A stretch of DNA of 64,000 nt from Novosphingobium sp. Fuku2-ISO-50. GTDB lineage: Bacteria; Pseudomonadota; Alphaproteobacteria; Sphingomonadales; Sphingomonadaceae. The number at the start of each line of letters is the position of its first letter. Position 1 is the first letter of the stretch. The notes under the pieces were generated by a model. The model saw only the letters and a program-made list of their open reading frames with translations. It made no database searches and was not told the DNA's origin. The stretch covers positions 62,001-126,000 of the forward strand of contig NZ_KQ954294.1 in NCBI RefSeq assembly GCF_001519055.1, read 5' to 3'. Made by a program: the position numbers and the translations under genes. Of this stretch, positions 17,867 to 26,681 are shown in pieces.

Positions 17867-19327
17867 TCAGGCGACGCTGCCTTCGAGGATTTGCAGCGTT
17901 TTCAGGTCGGAATGGAAATCGAGCGCGTAGTCGCCGCCTTCGCGGCCGATGCCCGAAATGCCGATCCCGCCAAACGGCGCGGTCAGATCGCGGACAAGGA
18001 ACGTGTTGACCCAGACCGTGCCGCCGCGAACCTGCCGCCCGACGCGTTCGGCGCGCGCGGCGCTGCCGGTATAGACGATGCCCGACAGGCCATAAGCGGT
18101 CGAATTGGCCAGCGCGACGCCTTCGGCCTCGTCGCGGAACGTCTGGAATGTCAAAACCGGGCCGAACACTTCGTTCTGGACGACTTCGGCATCGTTGTCC
18201 CGGGGCACGATCAGCGTCGGCTCGATCCAGTTGCCGCCCTCTTTCCACAGCTTCCCGCCGCGCACGATCGTATCGCCCGCCGCGCGGGCGCGATCGATGA
18301 AGCCGAGCACGCGTTCGACATGGCGCGGATGGATCAGCGCCGACATCGTCGTGGCGGGATCGCGGCTGTCGCCCATGACATGCGCATCGGCATAGGCATG
18401 GAATTTTTCGAGGAAGGCGTCCTTCACGCTGTCTTCGACGATGATCCGCGTGCCCGCCATGCAGACCTGGCCGCTGTCGTCATATTGCCCGGCGGCCTTT
18501 TTCGCCGCCGCATCGATGTCCGCATCGGCAAACACCAGCAAGGGCGACTTGCCGCCCAGTTCGGCGGTAAACGGCACGATGTTTTCCGCCGCCGCCTTGC
18601 CGATGATCCGCGCGGTCGGCACGCTGCCGGTAAAGCTGATCCGTTTGATCCGGGGATCGCCGGTCAGCGCATTGCCGAGCTCCGCGCCGAGCCCCTGGAC
18701 AATGTTGAACACGCCTGCCGGGAAACCCGCCTCGTCGATCAGGTCGGCCAGCACCGAGGCCGACAGCGGCGACCAGTCGGCGGGCTTCAGGATCACGGTA
18801 TTGCCCGCCGCGAGCGCCGGCGCGCATTTCCATGTCGACAGCATGAACGGCGCGTTCCACGGCGTGATGATCAGCGACGGCCCCGCAGGCTGGCGGATTA
18901 CCCGGTTTGCCGTCCCGCGCGAGGACCACACGCGCTCTTCATGCGCGCTCGCCAGATCGGCGTAGTTGCGGAAATTGGTCGCCCCGCGCAAGATCACGCG
19001 CAGCCGCAGGCTTTCGAGCAGCATGCCCATGTCAAGGCATTCGATCATCGCCAGCTTTTCGACATTGGCCTCGATCAGATCGGCCAGCCGATGCAGATAG
19101 ACGCCGCGCTCCGCCGCGCTCAGCGCCGCCCAGGCCGGAAAGGCCTGCGTGGCCGCCTCTGCCGCCTGTGCAGCCGTGGCGATCGTGCCGCGCGCGATGT
19201 CGGCCAGTTTCCACGACCAGTCAAACGGGCAGCGGGTTTCGAACGTATAAGGCGATGATACCCGGCGCCCGCCGATATAGTGATCGGGCGATACCGAATG
19301 GCCGGCGATGTCGATGCGCGTGTCCAT
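17867..19327 (-). CDS. Aldehyde dehydrogenase, HpaE/hydroxymuconic-semialdehyde type
   Basis: NAD-dependent aldehyde dehydrogenase, 486 residues. The oxyanion Asn is in TPWNAPFM, the general base Glu in FTAELGGKSP and the nucleophile Cys in DDSGQVCMAGTR. The C-terminal run FGGIGISGIGREGG with LDFHSDLKTLQI fits the family that oxidises meta-cleavage semialdehydes such as 5-carboxymethyl-2-hydroxymuconic semialdehyde. An extradiol dioxygenase and an HpaG-like protein nearby support that role. ATG 19327 starts the conserved part; it follows the glutamine-synthetase-like gene by 10 bases, so both are in one operon. Confidence 0.85.
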   Translation of the reverse strand: MDTRIDIAGHSVSPDHYIGGRRVSSPYTFETRCPFDWSWKLADIARGTIATAAQAAEAATQAFPAWAALSAAERGVYLHRLADLIEANVEKLAMIECLDMGMLLESLRLRVILRGATNFRNYADLASAHEERVWSSRGTANRVIRQPAGPSLIITPWNAPFMLSTWKCAPALAAGNTVILKPADWSPLSASVLADLIDEAGFPAGVFNIVQGLGAELGNALTGDPRIKRISFTGSVPTARIIGKAAAENIVPFTAELGGKSPLLVFADADIDAAAKKAAGQYDDSGQVCMAGTRIIVEDSVKDAFLEKFHAYADAHVMGDSRDPATTMSALIHPRHVERVLGFIDRARAAGDTIVRGGKLWKEGGNWIEPTLIVPRDNDAEVVQNEVFGPVLTFQTFRDEAEGVALANSTAYGLSGIVYTGSAARAERVGRQVRGGTVWVNTFLVRDLTAPFGGIGISGIGREGGDYALDFHSDLKTLQILEGSVA

Positions 19328-19337
19328 GGGGAATCTT

Positions 19338-20663
19338 TCAGATATAGGGCAGGTAATAGGCGATCTGGCCCGCGTCGTCGCACTCGCCGACAATGCGCAG
19401 CTCTTCGCGCTTGATCGCGAGGTAATTGGCGACAAGCTCGGCCCCGATCGCCTCTGTCAGCACGGTATCGGCCTCCAGCGCGTCGAGCGCGGCGCCAAGG
19501 TCATGCGGCGTGTGGCGATCGGTGTTGATCGTCTCCAGCCCGTCGTCGGTTTCGGGCGCCGCCAGTTCGAGCCCTTGTTCGACCCCCATCAGCGCCGCCT
19601 GAAGCAACGCGGCGACGGCGAAATAGGGGCTTGCCGCGCAATCGGCCATGCGGTGTTCGATCCGCGCCGCCGCGCCCGTTTCCGCCGAAACGCGCACTGT
19701 GACGCTGCGATGGTCGATGCCCCAGTTGGCCCAGTATCCCGACAGGCTGGCCGGTTGCAGCCGGGCATAGCTGTTGGTCAGCGGAGCCAGAATCCCGGCC
19801 AGCGCCTCGTGATGATGCAGCATCCCGGCAATCGCCCCGCGCATCGTGTCCGACAGCGCGCCGGTCGCCACATCGTCGGCAAAGACGTTATGCCCCTGCG
19901 CATCGCGAAAGCTGATGTTGAAATGAAGCCCGCTGCCGCTCTTGTCGGCAAACGGCTTGGGCAGGAATGACAGCAGATAGCCTTTGCGCAGCAGGACTTC
20001 GCGCGCCATCTGGCGAAACAGGAAGGCATCGTCGGCAGCCTTGAGCGCGTCGGCAAAGCGCAGCGTCAATTCGAATTGCGGCGCGTCGTATTCGGCATTG
20101 ATCGATTCGATGGGAATGCCGCAGGCATGCGCGGTTTCCCAAATCGCATCGACCAGTCCCGCCGGGTCGGTGAACGGCCCGGTGCCATAGACGAAAGCGC
20201 CGGGCGTATCATAAGGCACCCATTGCCCGTTTGCATCGCGCTGAAAGACATAGGCTTCCATCTCGATCCCGACCATCGGTTCGAGCCCCCGCGCGCGCCA
20301 GGCGGCAATCGCGCGGATCAGCGCGCCGCGTCCGCACAGCGCAAAGGGTTCGCCCTTGAAGTGCAGGGCGCCCAGCGCGATTTTCGTGCCCGCTTCCCAT
20401 GACGGGCGCAAGGTATCGGGATCGAACACCATTTCCATATCGGGCAGCCCGTCGAGCATCCCGCCGCCGGGCGCTGCGACAAGCGCCTTGTCATATGTGA
20501 CCGCATACGTGCCGACGCAAAACCGGGCATGGCCTTTGCCTGCCTCGGTCATCGGAACATATTTGCCGCGCGCGAGATTGAGCTGGTCGGCGAACAGCAG
20601 GCGGCAGCGCTCGAACGCGACCGAGCGCGTCTGATCGGCCGAAACCGGCGAAAGCTTGTGCAT
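19338..20663 (-). CDS. Glutamine-synthetase-like gamma-glutamyl-amide ligase (1 of 3)
   Basis: Glutamine synthetase family protein, 441 residues. Metal and glutamate-site motifs are present: VGIEMEAYVF, NAEYDAPQFELTL, GSGLHFNISF and RIEHRMADCAASPYFAVAALL. It lacks the adenylylation region of GlnA and sits in a catabolic operon. It therefore most likely joins glutamate to an amine, like PuuA, GmaS or TdnQ. Order in the operon is P450, this gene, aldehyde dehydrogenase, with short gaps. The amine is unknown; an aromatic or arylalkyl amine is inferred from the ring-cleavage genes nearby. Confidence 0.82.
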   Translation of the reverse strand: MHKLSPVSADQTRSVAFERCRLLFADQLNLARGKYVPMTEAGKGHARFCVGTYAVTYDKALVAAPGGGMLDGLPDMEMVFDPDTLRPSWEAGTKIALGALHFKGEPFALCGRGALIRAIAAWRARGLEPMVGIEMEAYVFQRDANGQWVPYDTPGAFVYGTGPFTDPAGLVDAIWETAHACGIPIESINAEYDAPQFELTLRFADALKAADDAFLFRQMAREVLLRKGYLLSFLPKPFADKSGSGLHFNISFRDAQGHNVFADDVATGALSDTMRGAIAGMLHHHEALAGILAPLTNSYARLQPASLSGYWANWGIDHRSVTVRVSAETGAAARIEHRMADCAASPYFAVAALLQAALMGVEQGLELAAPETDDGLETINTDRHTPHDLGAALDALEADTVLTEAIGAELVANYLAIKREELRIVGECDDAGQIAYYLPYI

Positions 20664-20708
20664 TGATACTCCCCAATCGGCCTTTTGGTGGTTTGCGCGG
20701 CGCTGTTT

Positions 20709-21974
20709 TCAGCGTGCTTTGACGCGAACCGGCAAATATTTGATCCCGTGAATGAAATTCGACCGCAGATAGCTGTGTTCGGCGACTTGCTCGATCGTAT
20801 CGAGCCGCTTGGCCAGTTCCTGCATGACGATCGCGACTTCGAGCTTGGCCAGCCACATGCCGAGGCAGATATGCGGGCCGCCCTGCCCGAACGAGAGGAA
20901 CGGATTGCGCGGACGATCGAGCCGCAGCGTATAGGGATCGGCAATCGCGGTTTCATCGCGGTTGCCCGAAAGAAACCACAGCAGGACTTTGTCGCCGGCA
21001 CGCACGGACTTGTCGTGAAAGGTGAAATCGCGCGTTGCGGTGCGGCGGAAATGCGTGGTGGGCGAGGCCCAGCGGATCATTTCGTCCGCCGCCGCTTCCC
21101 AGTTTTCAAAATTCCCGGCCTGCAACTGGCGCAAGAGATGCGGGTTGTTGGCCAGCGCATGGATCGTCGCCGAAAGGCTGTAGCGCGTGGTGTCATTGCC
21201 CGCCGCAACCAGCAGGCAGAAGAAATTGCGGAATTCATCGCGCGACATCTGCGTGCCGTGGCTGGTGGTCTGCCGCACGAGATTGAGCACGCCGATCTGT
21301 TCGCCCGCGTCCATGCGGTCGAGCAAATCATTGGCATAGTCGAACAGCTTGACCGCCGCAGGCGAGCGGAACGGCAAGAGCCGGTATGCCTCGGTATCGA
21401 CTTTGTCGATGACGAAGTCGGTATAGTCCGGGTCGGAATTGGAAATCAGCGCATCGCCCAATTCGACCAGCATCGGCCCGTCTTCGACCGGCACGCCCAT
21501 GATCTGCGCCAGCATCTGCATCGGCAGGCGCCGGGCGATGCGATCGACCGCATCGAATTCGCCCTCGCCCAACGCGACATCGAGCAAGTCGGTGACGATC
21601 GTGCGGATCTGATCTTCAAACCCGGCGACGGTGTGCTTGGCAAAGGCTTTCGATACCAGCGCGCGAAAGGCGCGGTGTACCGGCGCGTCGGTTTCCTGAA
21701 AGGTCTTGCGCGCTTCGTATTCCTCTTCGGACTGGTCCTCCATGCGGATGCCCTTGGCCGAAGACAGCAGATCGGCCTGCCGGTTCAGTTCGAGCAAGTC
21801 GGCATGGCGGGTCACCGACCAGAAGCCCCGGTCGCCATTGCTCATGTCCGACCAGGCCATCGGTTCTTCGCGGCGCATGCGGTCAAAGGTCGCAAACGGC
21901 GCCCCGTCATTGAACGCATCTTGCGACGAAAGGTCGACATGCGGGTCGGTCGAACGCGAAAAGGCAAATGGCAT
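20709..21974 (-). CDS. Cytochrome P450
   Basis: Soluble bacterial P450 of 421 residues. The I-helix oxygen-activation motif is AAGNDTTR, the ExxR pair is in the region WEAAADEMIRWAS with RR following, and the heme cysteine is C370 in FGQGGPHICLGMW. The ATG at 21974 has GGGAG eight bases upstream. It is first in an operon with the glutamine-synthetase-like ligase and the aldehyde dehydrogenase. No ferredoxin or reductase gene is adjacent, so electrons come from proteins elsewhere. The substrate is unknown; hydroxylation of the amine or its gamma-glutamyl conjugate is inference. Confidence 0.9.
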   Translation of the reverse strand: MPFAFSRSTDPHVDLSSQDAFNDGAPFATFDRMRREEPMAWSDMSNGDRGFWSVTRHADLLELNRQADLLSSAKGIRMEDQSEEEYEARKTFQETDAPVHRAFRALVSKAFAKHTVAGFEDQIRTIVTDLLDVALGEGEFDAVDRIARRLPMQMLAQIMGVPVEDGPMLVELGDALISNSDPDYTDFVIDKVDTEAYRLLPFRSPAAVKLFDYANDLLDRMDAGEQIGVLNLVRQTTSHGTQMSRDEFRNFFCLLVAAGNDTTRYSLSATIHALANNPHLLRQLQAGNFENWEAAADEMIRWASPTTHFRRTATRDFTFHDKSVRAGDKVLLWFLSGNRDETAIADPYTLRLDRPRNPFLSFGQGGPHICLGMWLAKLEVAIVMQELAKRLDTIEQVAEHSYLRSNFIHGIKYLPVRVKAR

Positions 21975-22126
21975 CGGATCACTCCCTTGATGCCCACCAG
22001 CTAAACCGACCCACCCGTGATGCACTTGGCAGAAACGGACAGACTTGGCCCCGCCCGTTCCGAAGGGCGCGCCCAGTGCCTAAAGACTCGTTCAACGCCA
22101 TTTCAGCCAATCAGGGAGCCTTCGCC

Positions 22127-23002
22127 ATGGGCGAAATCATCGGTGCCGGAATTGTTGCTCACGCCCCGACCATCATGATGTCGAAGGAGGATCGCTACGA
22201 ATTGAACGACGGCAAGGAAATCAGCCTTGTCCCCGGGCTCCACCGGCTGAAATCCGAAGTGCTCGACGTGTTGAAGCCCGATACGATCGTGCTGTTCGAT
22301 TCGCACTGGTTCACCATCGTCGAATTCTGCATCGCGGCGCAGGGGCGCCGGTCGGGGCTCTATACCTCCGACGAATTGCCGCGCGGCATGCGCCAGATCC
22401 CCTATGACCTGAAAGGCAGCCCCGAGCTCGCCTTTGCCATGGCGGAAAAGGCCACGGCCAACGGCATCCGCACCACCGCGATCGACGATCCGTGCCTGCC
22501 GATCCATTATCCCACGGTCAATCTGTCGACCTTCCTGCAGGGCGAAGAGGAATGGGTTTCGGTCAGCCACGCCTATTCCGCCGACCCGGAGGATTTCCTG
22601 CGCGTAGGCGAAGGCATCGGCCAGGCCATCGCGCAATCCGACAAGCGCGTGGTGCTGATCGCCAGCGGATCGATGAGCCACCGTTTCTGGTCGTTCCGCG
22701 ACATCCCGCTGCACGAAACGTCGGACCCGATTCACATTTCCAGCCCCGCCGCACGCGAAGCCGATTATGAACGCCTGCGCTGGTTTGCCGAAGGCAACCA
22801 CGCCGCCGTGATCGACACGATGCCGGATTATCTGCGCCACGCCCCCGAAGCGCGCTTTGGCCATTACCTGATGATGGCGGCGGCCTGCGGCGGACGCGAC
22901 TGGAAAGCCAAAGGCCGGCAGTTTTCCGACTACGAAAACGCCACCGGCACCAGCCAGGTCCACGTCTGGTTCGACAAGCCGGAAGACGGCTGGACCGGAT
23001 GA
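22127..23002 (+). CDS. LigB-type (class III) extradiol ring-cleavage dioxygenase
   Basis: Fe(II)-dependent enzyme of 291 residues that would open a catechol-type ring by meta cleavage. The fold start IIGAGIVAHAPTIM gives His12, and DSHWFT gives His60, the usual two histidine ligands of the LigB superfamily; a later active-site His is in SGSMSHRFW. Similarity to the class III homoprotocatechuate 2,3-dioxygenase group is inferred from this pattern and from the HpaE- and HpaG-like neighbours. The ATG at 22127 has GGGAG upstream. It diverges from the P450 operon. Confidence 0.85.
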   Translation: MGEIIGAGIVAHAPTIMMSKEDRYELNDGKEISLVPGLHRLKSEVLDVLKPDTIVLFDSHWFTIVEFCIAAQGRRSGLYTSDELPRGMRQIPYDLKGSPELAFAMAEKATANGIRTTAIDDPCLPIHYPTVNLSTFLQGEEEWVSVSHAYSADPEDFLRVGEGIGQAIAQSDKRVVLIASGSMSHRFWSFRDIPLHETSDPIHISSPAAREADYERLRWFAEGNHAAVIDTMPDYLRHAPEARFGHYLMMAAACGGRDWKAKGRQFSDYENATGTSQVHVWFDKPEDGWTG

Positions 23003-23011
23003 AGGGCGGGC

Positions 23012-23180
23012 CTGGTGGATTGTTTTTGACATTTGCATCCCGCCATCCGGATAGCACGGTCGCAAATGTCAAAAACAGAAAATCCACTAGAATCAAAAGT
23101 TTCCAGTGGCCCAAAAAGATTCTGACATTTGCGCACTACCTAGCCGAGAGCGGGTGCAAATGTCAGAATCGGACCACTAG
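23012..23180. repeat. Two tandem 77-80 bp palindromic units with shared core
   Basis: Unit 1 (about 23012-23090) has perfect 15-bp arms at 23022-23036 and 23062-23076. Unit 2 (about 23104-23180) has perfect 15-bp arms at 23118-23132 and 23156-23170. Both share the core TGACATTTGC and its complement, and both are bounded by a GTGG-type left end and CCACTAG right end. They fill the gap between the convergent dioxygenase and amidotransferase genes and the second overlaps the latter's stop. They look like a REP doublet and may also terminate transcription. Confidence 0.85.
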
Positions 23181-24019
23181 CCCCGCCCCAAAACTTCATG
23201 CTCGATCCAGGCAATGATCTCCGCCGCACGGCGGCGATCGTCGAGCACATCGGCATCGACGCCCAATTGCCACGCGAGATCCGCGCGCGTGCGATCGGCA
23301 TGGAGGGCTTCGAGCTTGGCATTGTGTGCCGCGATTGCGGCGCGGTCGGCAAAAAAGCCCTGCGCGACCATCTCGTCCTGATCGAGCCGGTTGAGCTGCG
23401 CGATCTGGGCCAGATCGAATTCGGGATGGTACTGCACCGCCCAGACCGTACTGCGCCCCAGCGGGATCAGCGCAGCCTGAACCGCGCTGTGACCATTACC
23501 CGCGAGCAGCGTCGCGTTGTCGGGCAGGCGCGTCACTTCGTCGTAGTGGATGCAGGGCGCGTCGAACACCGCGCCTTTTTGCGCAAACATCGGATGCGCA
23601 CGGCCAGCCTCGGTCAGAGCGATCTTGCGCGCGATGCCGACTTCTCGCCCCCGAGCGGAGCGCGCGACCTCTCCACCGGCGGCCACGACCGCGATCTGCA
23701 GGCCCCAGCACGACCCGAACACCGGCAGGCCGCGCTCTGCCGCCGCGACCATCAGCGCGATCTGGCCGGTGACCGCCTCGTCGCTGTCATAGGCATGGAG
23801 CGCAGAACCGGTCACGACCAGCCCGGCATAGTCCGTCCAGTCGCGCCCATCGGGCAGACCTTCGCCGGGGTCGGCGCCAAAGGCCACATCGAGCGCCAGA
23901 TCGGGGAAATGCGCCGCGATCGTTTCGGCATAGATTTCGCTCGACCAGCGGACACCGCGCTCGCGGGCGACGGCCCGGCGATCGGCGGGATTGCCTTCGA
24001 GCAGCAACAGGCGGGTCAT
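23177..24019 (-). CDS. Class I glutamine amidotransferase-like protein
   Basis: Protein of 280 residues with the triad fold of class I amidotransferases. The nucleophile is Cys104 in FGSCWGLQ and the histidine is in VQYHPEFDL. There is no synthase domain, so it is a free-standing hydrolase, as in PuuD or in TdnT of aniline clusters, which split gamma-glutamyl amides. The ATG at 24019 overlaps the stop of the AraC regulator by one base (TGATG), indicating translational coupling. Nearby glutamine-synthetase-like ligase supports a gamma-glutamyl substrate, but GMP-synthase-like free domains of other function exist. Confidence 0.8.
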   Translation of the reverse strand: MTRLLLLEGNPADRRAVARERGVRWSSEIYAETIAAHFPDLALDVAFGADPGEGLPDGRDWTDYAGLVVTGSALHAYDSDEAVTGQIALMVAAAERGLPVFGSCWGLQIAVVAAGGEVARSARGREVGIARKIALTEAGRAHPMFAQKGAVFDAPCIHYDEVTRLPDNATLLAGNGHSAVQAALIPLGRSTVWAVQYHPEFDLAQIAQLNRLDQDEMVAQGFFADRAAIAAHNAKLEALHADRTRADLAWQLGVDADVLDDRRRAAEIIAWIEHEVLGRG

Positions 24020-25152
24020 CAATGCGCCTGTTGCATCATCTGCGCGCGGTATGCCTGGGGCGAAACCCCGCTCCAGCGGTGAAACGCGCGGGTGAAATTG
24101 CTGTGTTCGGCATAGCCGAGACGCAGCGCGATTTCCGCGATCGACAGATCGGGCCGGGTGCGGAATTCAAACAGGGCCTGACGCATGCGGCATTCGTCGA
24201 GCACTTCCTGAAACGAGCTGCCCTCCTCGGCCAGCTTGCGCCGCATGGTCCGGCTCGACATGCCGATTTCACGCGCGATACGCTCCTGCTCGATCGAGCG
24301 GCAATTCATGTCGCGCCACACCACTTGCGCCAACCGTTCGACCAGCGGGGTCCGGCGGCGGTGTTCGACGATCGCCCGATTGACCACCGACATGTCGTTG
24401 GAGGGGCGCGCCGCCGGCAGCGCCAAATCGAGCATCGCCGCCGGAAAACGGATCTGGTTGGTATCGGCGCCAAAGCTGCACGGCGCGTTCACCACTTTGC
24501 CGATGTCGCCGCGCATTTCGTGCGCTTCGGCCTCGAACGTGAATTCGACCTTGTCCCAGCCAGCCCAGCCATTTTCACCACCGCCCCTTAGCGCGTGCGC
24601 GCCGCGCCGGATGATCTGCGCGACAATGCCGAGGGTAAACATCGCATCGTAATGACGCGGCCAGATGTCGGGATCGAGAATGCGATAGCTGACGCTGGCC
24701 ATGGTCTCTTCGCGATCGAGCGTCATTTCGGTGCAGTCCTGCAGGACGACGAACAAGTCGACCAGGCGCTTCAACGCGGTGCCCACGCGCGTTGCGCCAA
24801 GCACGGGTTCGCCAAGCGCCCCGCCGAGCGCACCCAGATCGAACCGCATGCCCGCAGCCCAGGGAATCGACGCGTCGCGCCGCCGCGCCACGATGCTTTC
24901 CGAAAACCGCACAAATTCGGCGAGCGGAATCGACGGGCGGCTGATATCGCAAGGCCGCAAATCGCGCAATGCATGGATTTCCGGGACGTCGGCGGCTTCG
25001 ACCAGGGCGTCCCAGCCGTTGAGTGCGCTGGCGTGAATCTGGCTGGACCGGGCCCGATTCGGCTGATCCCGAAACCCGACGTGGCGATGCTGATGCAGTT
25101 GATCCATTTGGGAATAGCACAGAAATGGCGTAGCGTCCGGCGCCTTTGGCAT
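24019..25152 (-). CDS. AraC-family regulator (arabinose-binding-like N-terminus)
   Basis: Regulator of 377 residues with a long N-terminal sensing domain of the OruR/ArgR-like type and a C-terminal double helix-turn-helix. The second helix-turn-helix reads IAEIALRLGYAEHSNFTRAFHRWSG in part, with SPQAYR at the end. The ATG at 25152 has AGGGGAG eight bases upstream. It is cotranscribed with the amidotransferase-like gene and is the likely inducer-sensing switch for the surrounding catabolic genes. Confidence 0.9.
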   Translation of the reverse strand: MPKAPDATPFLCYSQMDQLHQHRHVGFRDQPNRARSSQIHASALNGWDALVEAADVPEIHALRDLRPCDISRPSIPLAEFVRFSESIVARRRDASIPWAAGMRFDLGALGGALGEPVLGATRVGTALKRLVDLFVVLQDCTEMTLDREETMASVSYRILDPDIWPRHYDAMFTLGIVAQIIRRGAHALRGGGENGWAGWDKVEFTFEAEAHEMRGDIGKVVNAPCSFGADTNQIRFPAAMLDLALPAARPSNDMSVVNRAIVEHRRRTPLVERLAQVVWRDMNCRSIEQERIAREIGMSSRTMRRKLAEEGSSFQEVLDECRMRQALFEFRTRPDLSIAEIALRLGYAEHSNFTRAFHRWSGVSPQAYRAQMMQQAH

Positions 25153-25365
25153 GACAGATCTCCCCTGGCTTTTATGAGCGCGAGGCTATCGCAAGAGGGC
25201 GGTCACGAATTGATCATAATCGTCACAACATGATATTTTCGATCGTGCTCGCGAAAGGGCTGCGCGTGACCGACGACCGCAACCATTGGCCATATCGGCC
25301 AAGCCCGGCTTCGCGCAGCATGACAATCTCGGCTGGGGCGAAATCATAATGGAAAAGCGGCGCGC

Positions 25366-26532
25366 ATGACACAACGGCGACCCAGGGAGATCAATGTCAA
25401 CGGCTTGCCCGCGATCGTCAGCGCGATCGCGCTGGGCACGATCGGCGTGCTGTCGTTCATCATCCAGCCCGGCATCGTGCAGGGCTATGTCACCCATCTT
25501 GGCGTATCGGATTCGCGCGCGGTCGATCTGGTCGGCCTCGAAATGCTGGGCGTTGCCCTGGCGACGGTGTTCATGGCGCTGATCGGCACGCGGATCGACT
25601 GGCGCGCGATCGTCGGCGGCGGGCTGATGATTGCGGCATTTGGCGACATCGCCTCGGCCATGGCGACGCACGCGCCTTCGTTCGGCTGGCTGCGGCTGAT
25701 CGCCGGATTTGGCGAAGGAACGATCATCTCGATCAGCTTTACCTTCGTCGGGATCACCGCCAAGGCAGAGCGCAATGTCGCGCTCTATCTCGCGCTCTTG
25801 CTCACTTATGGCGCGTTCGGGCTGTGGTATTTGCCCGTGTTTCTCGATTTTGCGGGCATTTCCGGCATGTTTCTGGTCTTTGCCGCGCTCTCCGGGCTGG
25901 CGCTCGTGACCGTGCCGCTGGTGCCGCATGGCTATGGCGCGGCGCAAGCGGCGCGGCCCGGCGTGCGCCAGTTGCCGATTGCCATGCTGGTGATCGCGCT
26001 GGCCGCCGTGCTCGCCTACAACATTGCGCAAGGGATCGCGTGGGCGGTGCTGTTTCTGGTCGGCACCAGCGCGGGGATCGGCGAACAGGATGTCGCCAAC
26101 GCCTTGTTCCTGTCGCAGATACTCGCGGTCGGCGGGGCGCTGGCCTCGGTCTTTCTGGCCGAGCGCATTCCGCGTGATCTGGCGATCGCGGGCGGCATTC
26201 TGGGCGGGGCGGCCAGCATCGCGCTCCTGCTCGGCCATCCGGGGCCCATTCTGTTTACGCTCGGCGTCTGCGGATTCAACGTGCTGTGGAACTTCGTCCT
26301 GCCGTTCATTCTCGGGCGGATCGGCGATTTCGACGAAAGCGGGCGGATGATGTCGTTTGCCATCGCGATGCAGATGATCGGGCTGGGCGGCGGCCCGCTG
26401 ATTGCTGCGCCGCTTATCGACGGAAAGGGCTATCGACTGGTCGAGCTGGTGTGCATCGCGCTGTTCCTGATCAGTTTTGTCCTGCTGCGCATCCCCAGCC
26501 GCGTCCATCGCAGGCTGCACGCGGCGGCCTGA
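25366..26532 (+). CDS. MFS transporter
   Basis: Membrane protein of 388 residues with about twelve hydrophobic segments and an interdomain loop around VPHGYGAAQAARPG. It belongs to the major facilitator superfamily; the subfamily cannot be named from motifs alone. It diverges from the AraC gene, with a 213-bp gap that should hold both promoters. Uptake of the catabolic substrate is inferred from context. Confidence 0.82.
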   Translation: MTQRRPREINVNGLPAIVSAIALGTIGVLSFIIQPGIVQGYVTHLGVSDSRAVDLVGLEMLGVALATVFMALIGTRIDWRAIVGGGLMIAAFGDIASAMATHAPSFGWLRLIAGFGEGTIISISFTFVGITAKAERNVALYLALLLTYGAFGLWYLPVFLDFAGISGMFLVFAALSGLALVTVPLVPHGYGAAQAARPGVRQLPIAMLVIALAAVLAYNIAQGIAWAVLFLVGTSAGIGEQDVANALFLSQILAVGGALASVFLAERIPRDLAIAGGILGGAASIALLLGHPGPILFTLGVCGFNVLWNFVLPFILGRIGDFDESGRMMSFAIAMQMIGLGGGPLIAAPLIDGKGYRLVELVCIALFLISFVLLRIPSRVHRRLHAAA

Positions 26533-26681
26533 GCGCGCCTTCTTTCCGCCTGCGCGCTGATTGGCCGCATCTGACAAGTGCGCGCAGCAAAGCCGCAGCA
26601 TGATGCAATCACAGGGCGTCAAAACGTCCGATCGGTCGTGGCCGCAATGGCCAGCCGCCATCGCGGGGAGTTTTGCATACC

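Noticed and set aside
20685..22004. Plus-strand frame of 439 codons opposite the P450 gene
   Set aside because: The minus strand shows the heme-cysteine and I-helix motifs; the plus frame has no recognisable domain.
23012..23180. The two repeats as a short CRISPR array
   Set aside because: The units are inverted repeats with different loops, not direct repeats with spacers, and no cas gene is near.
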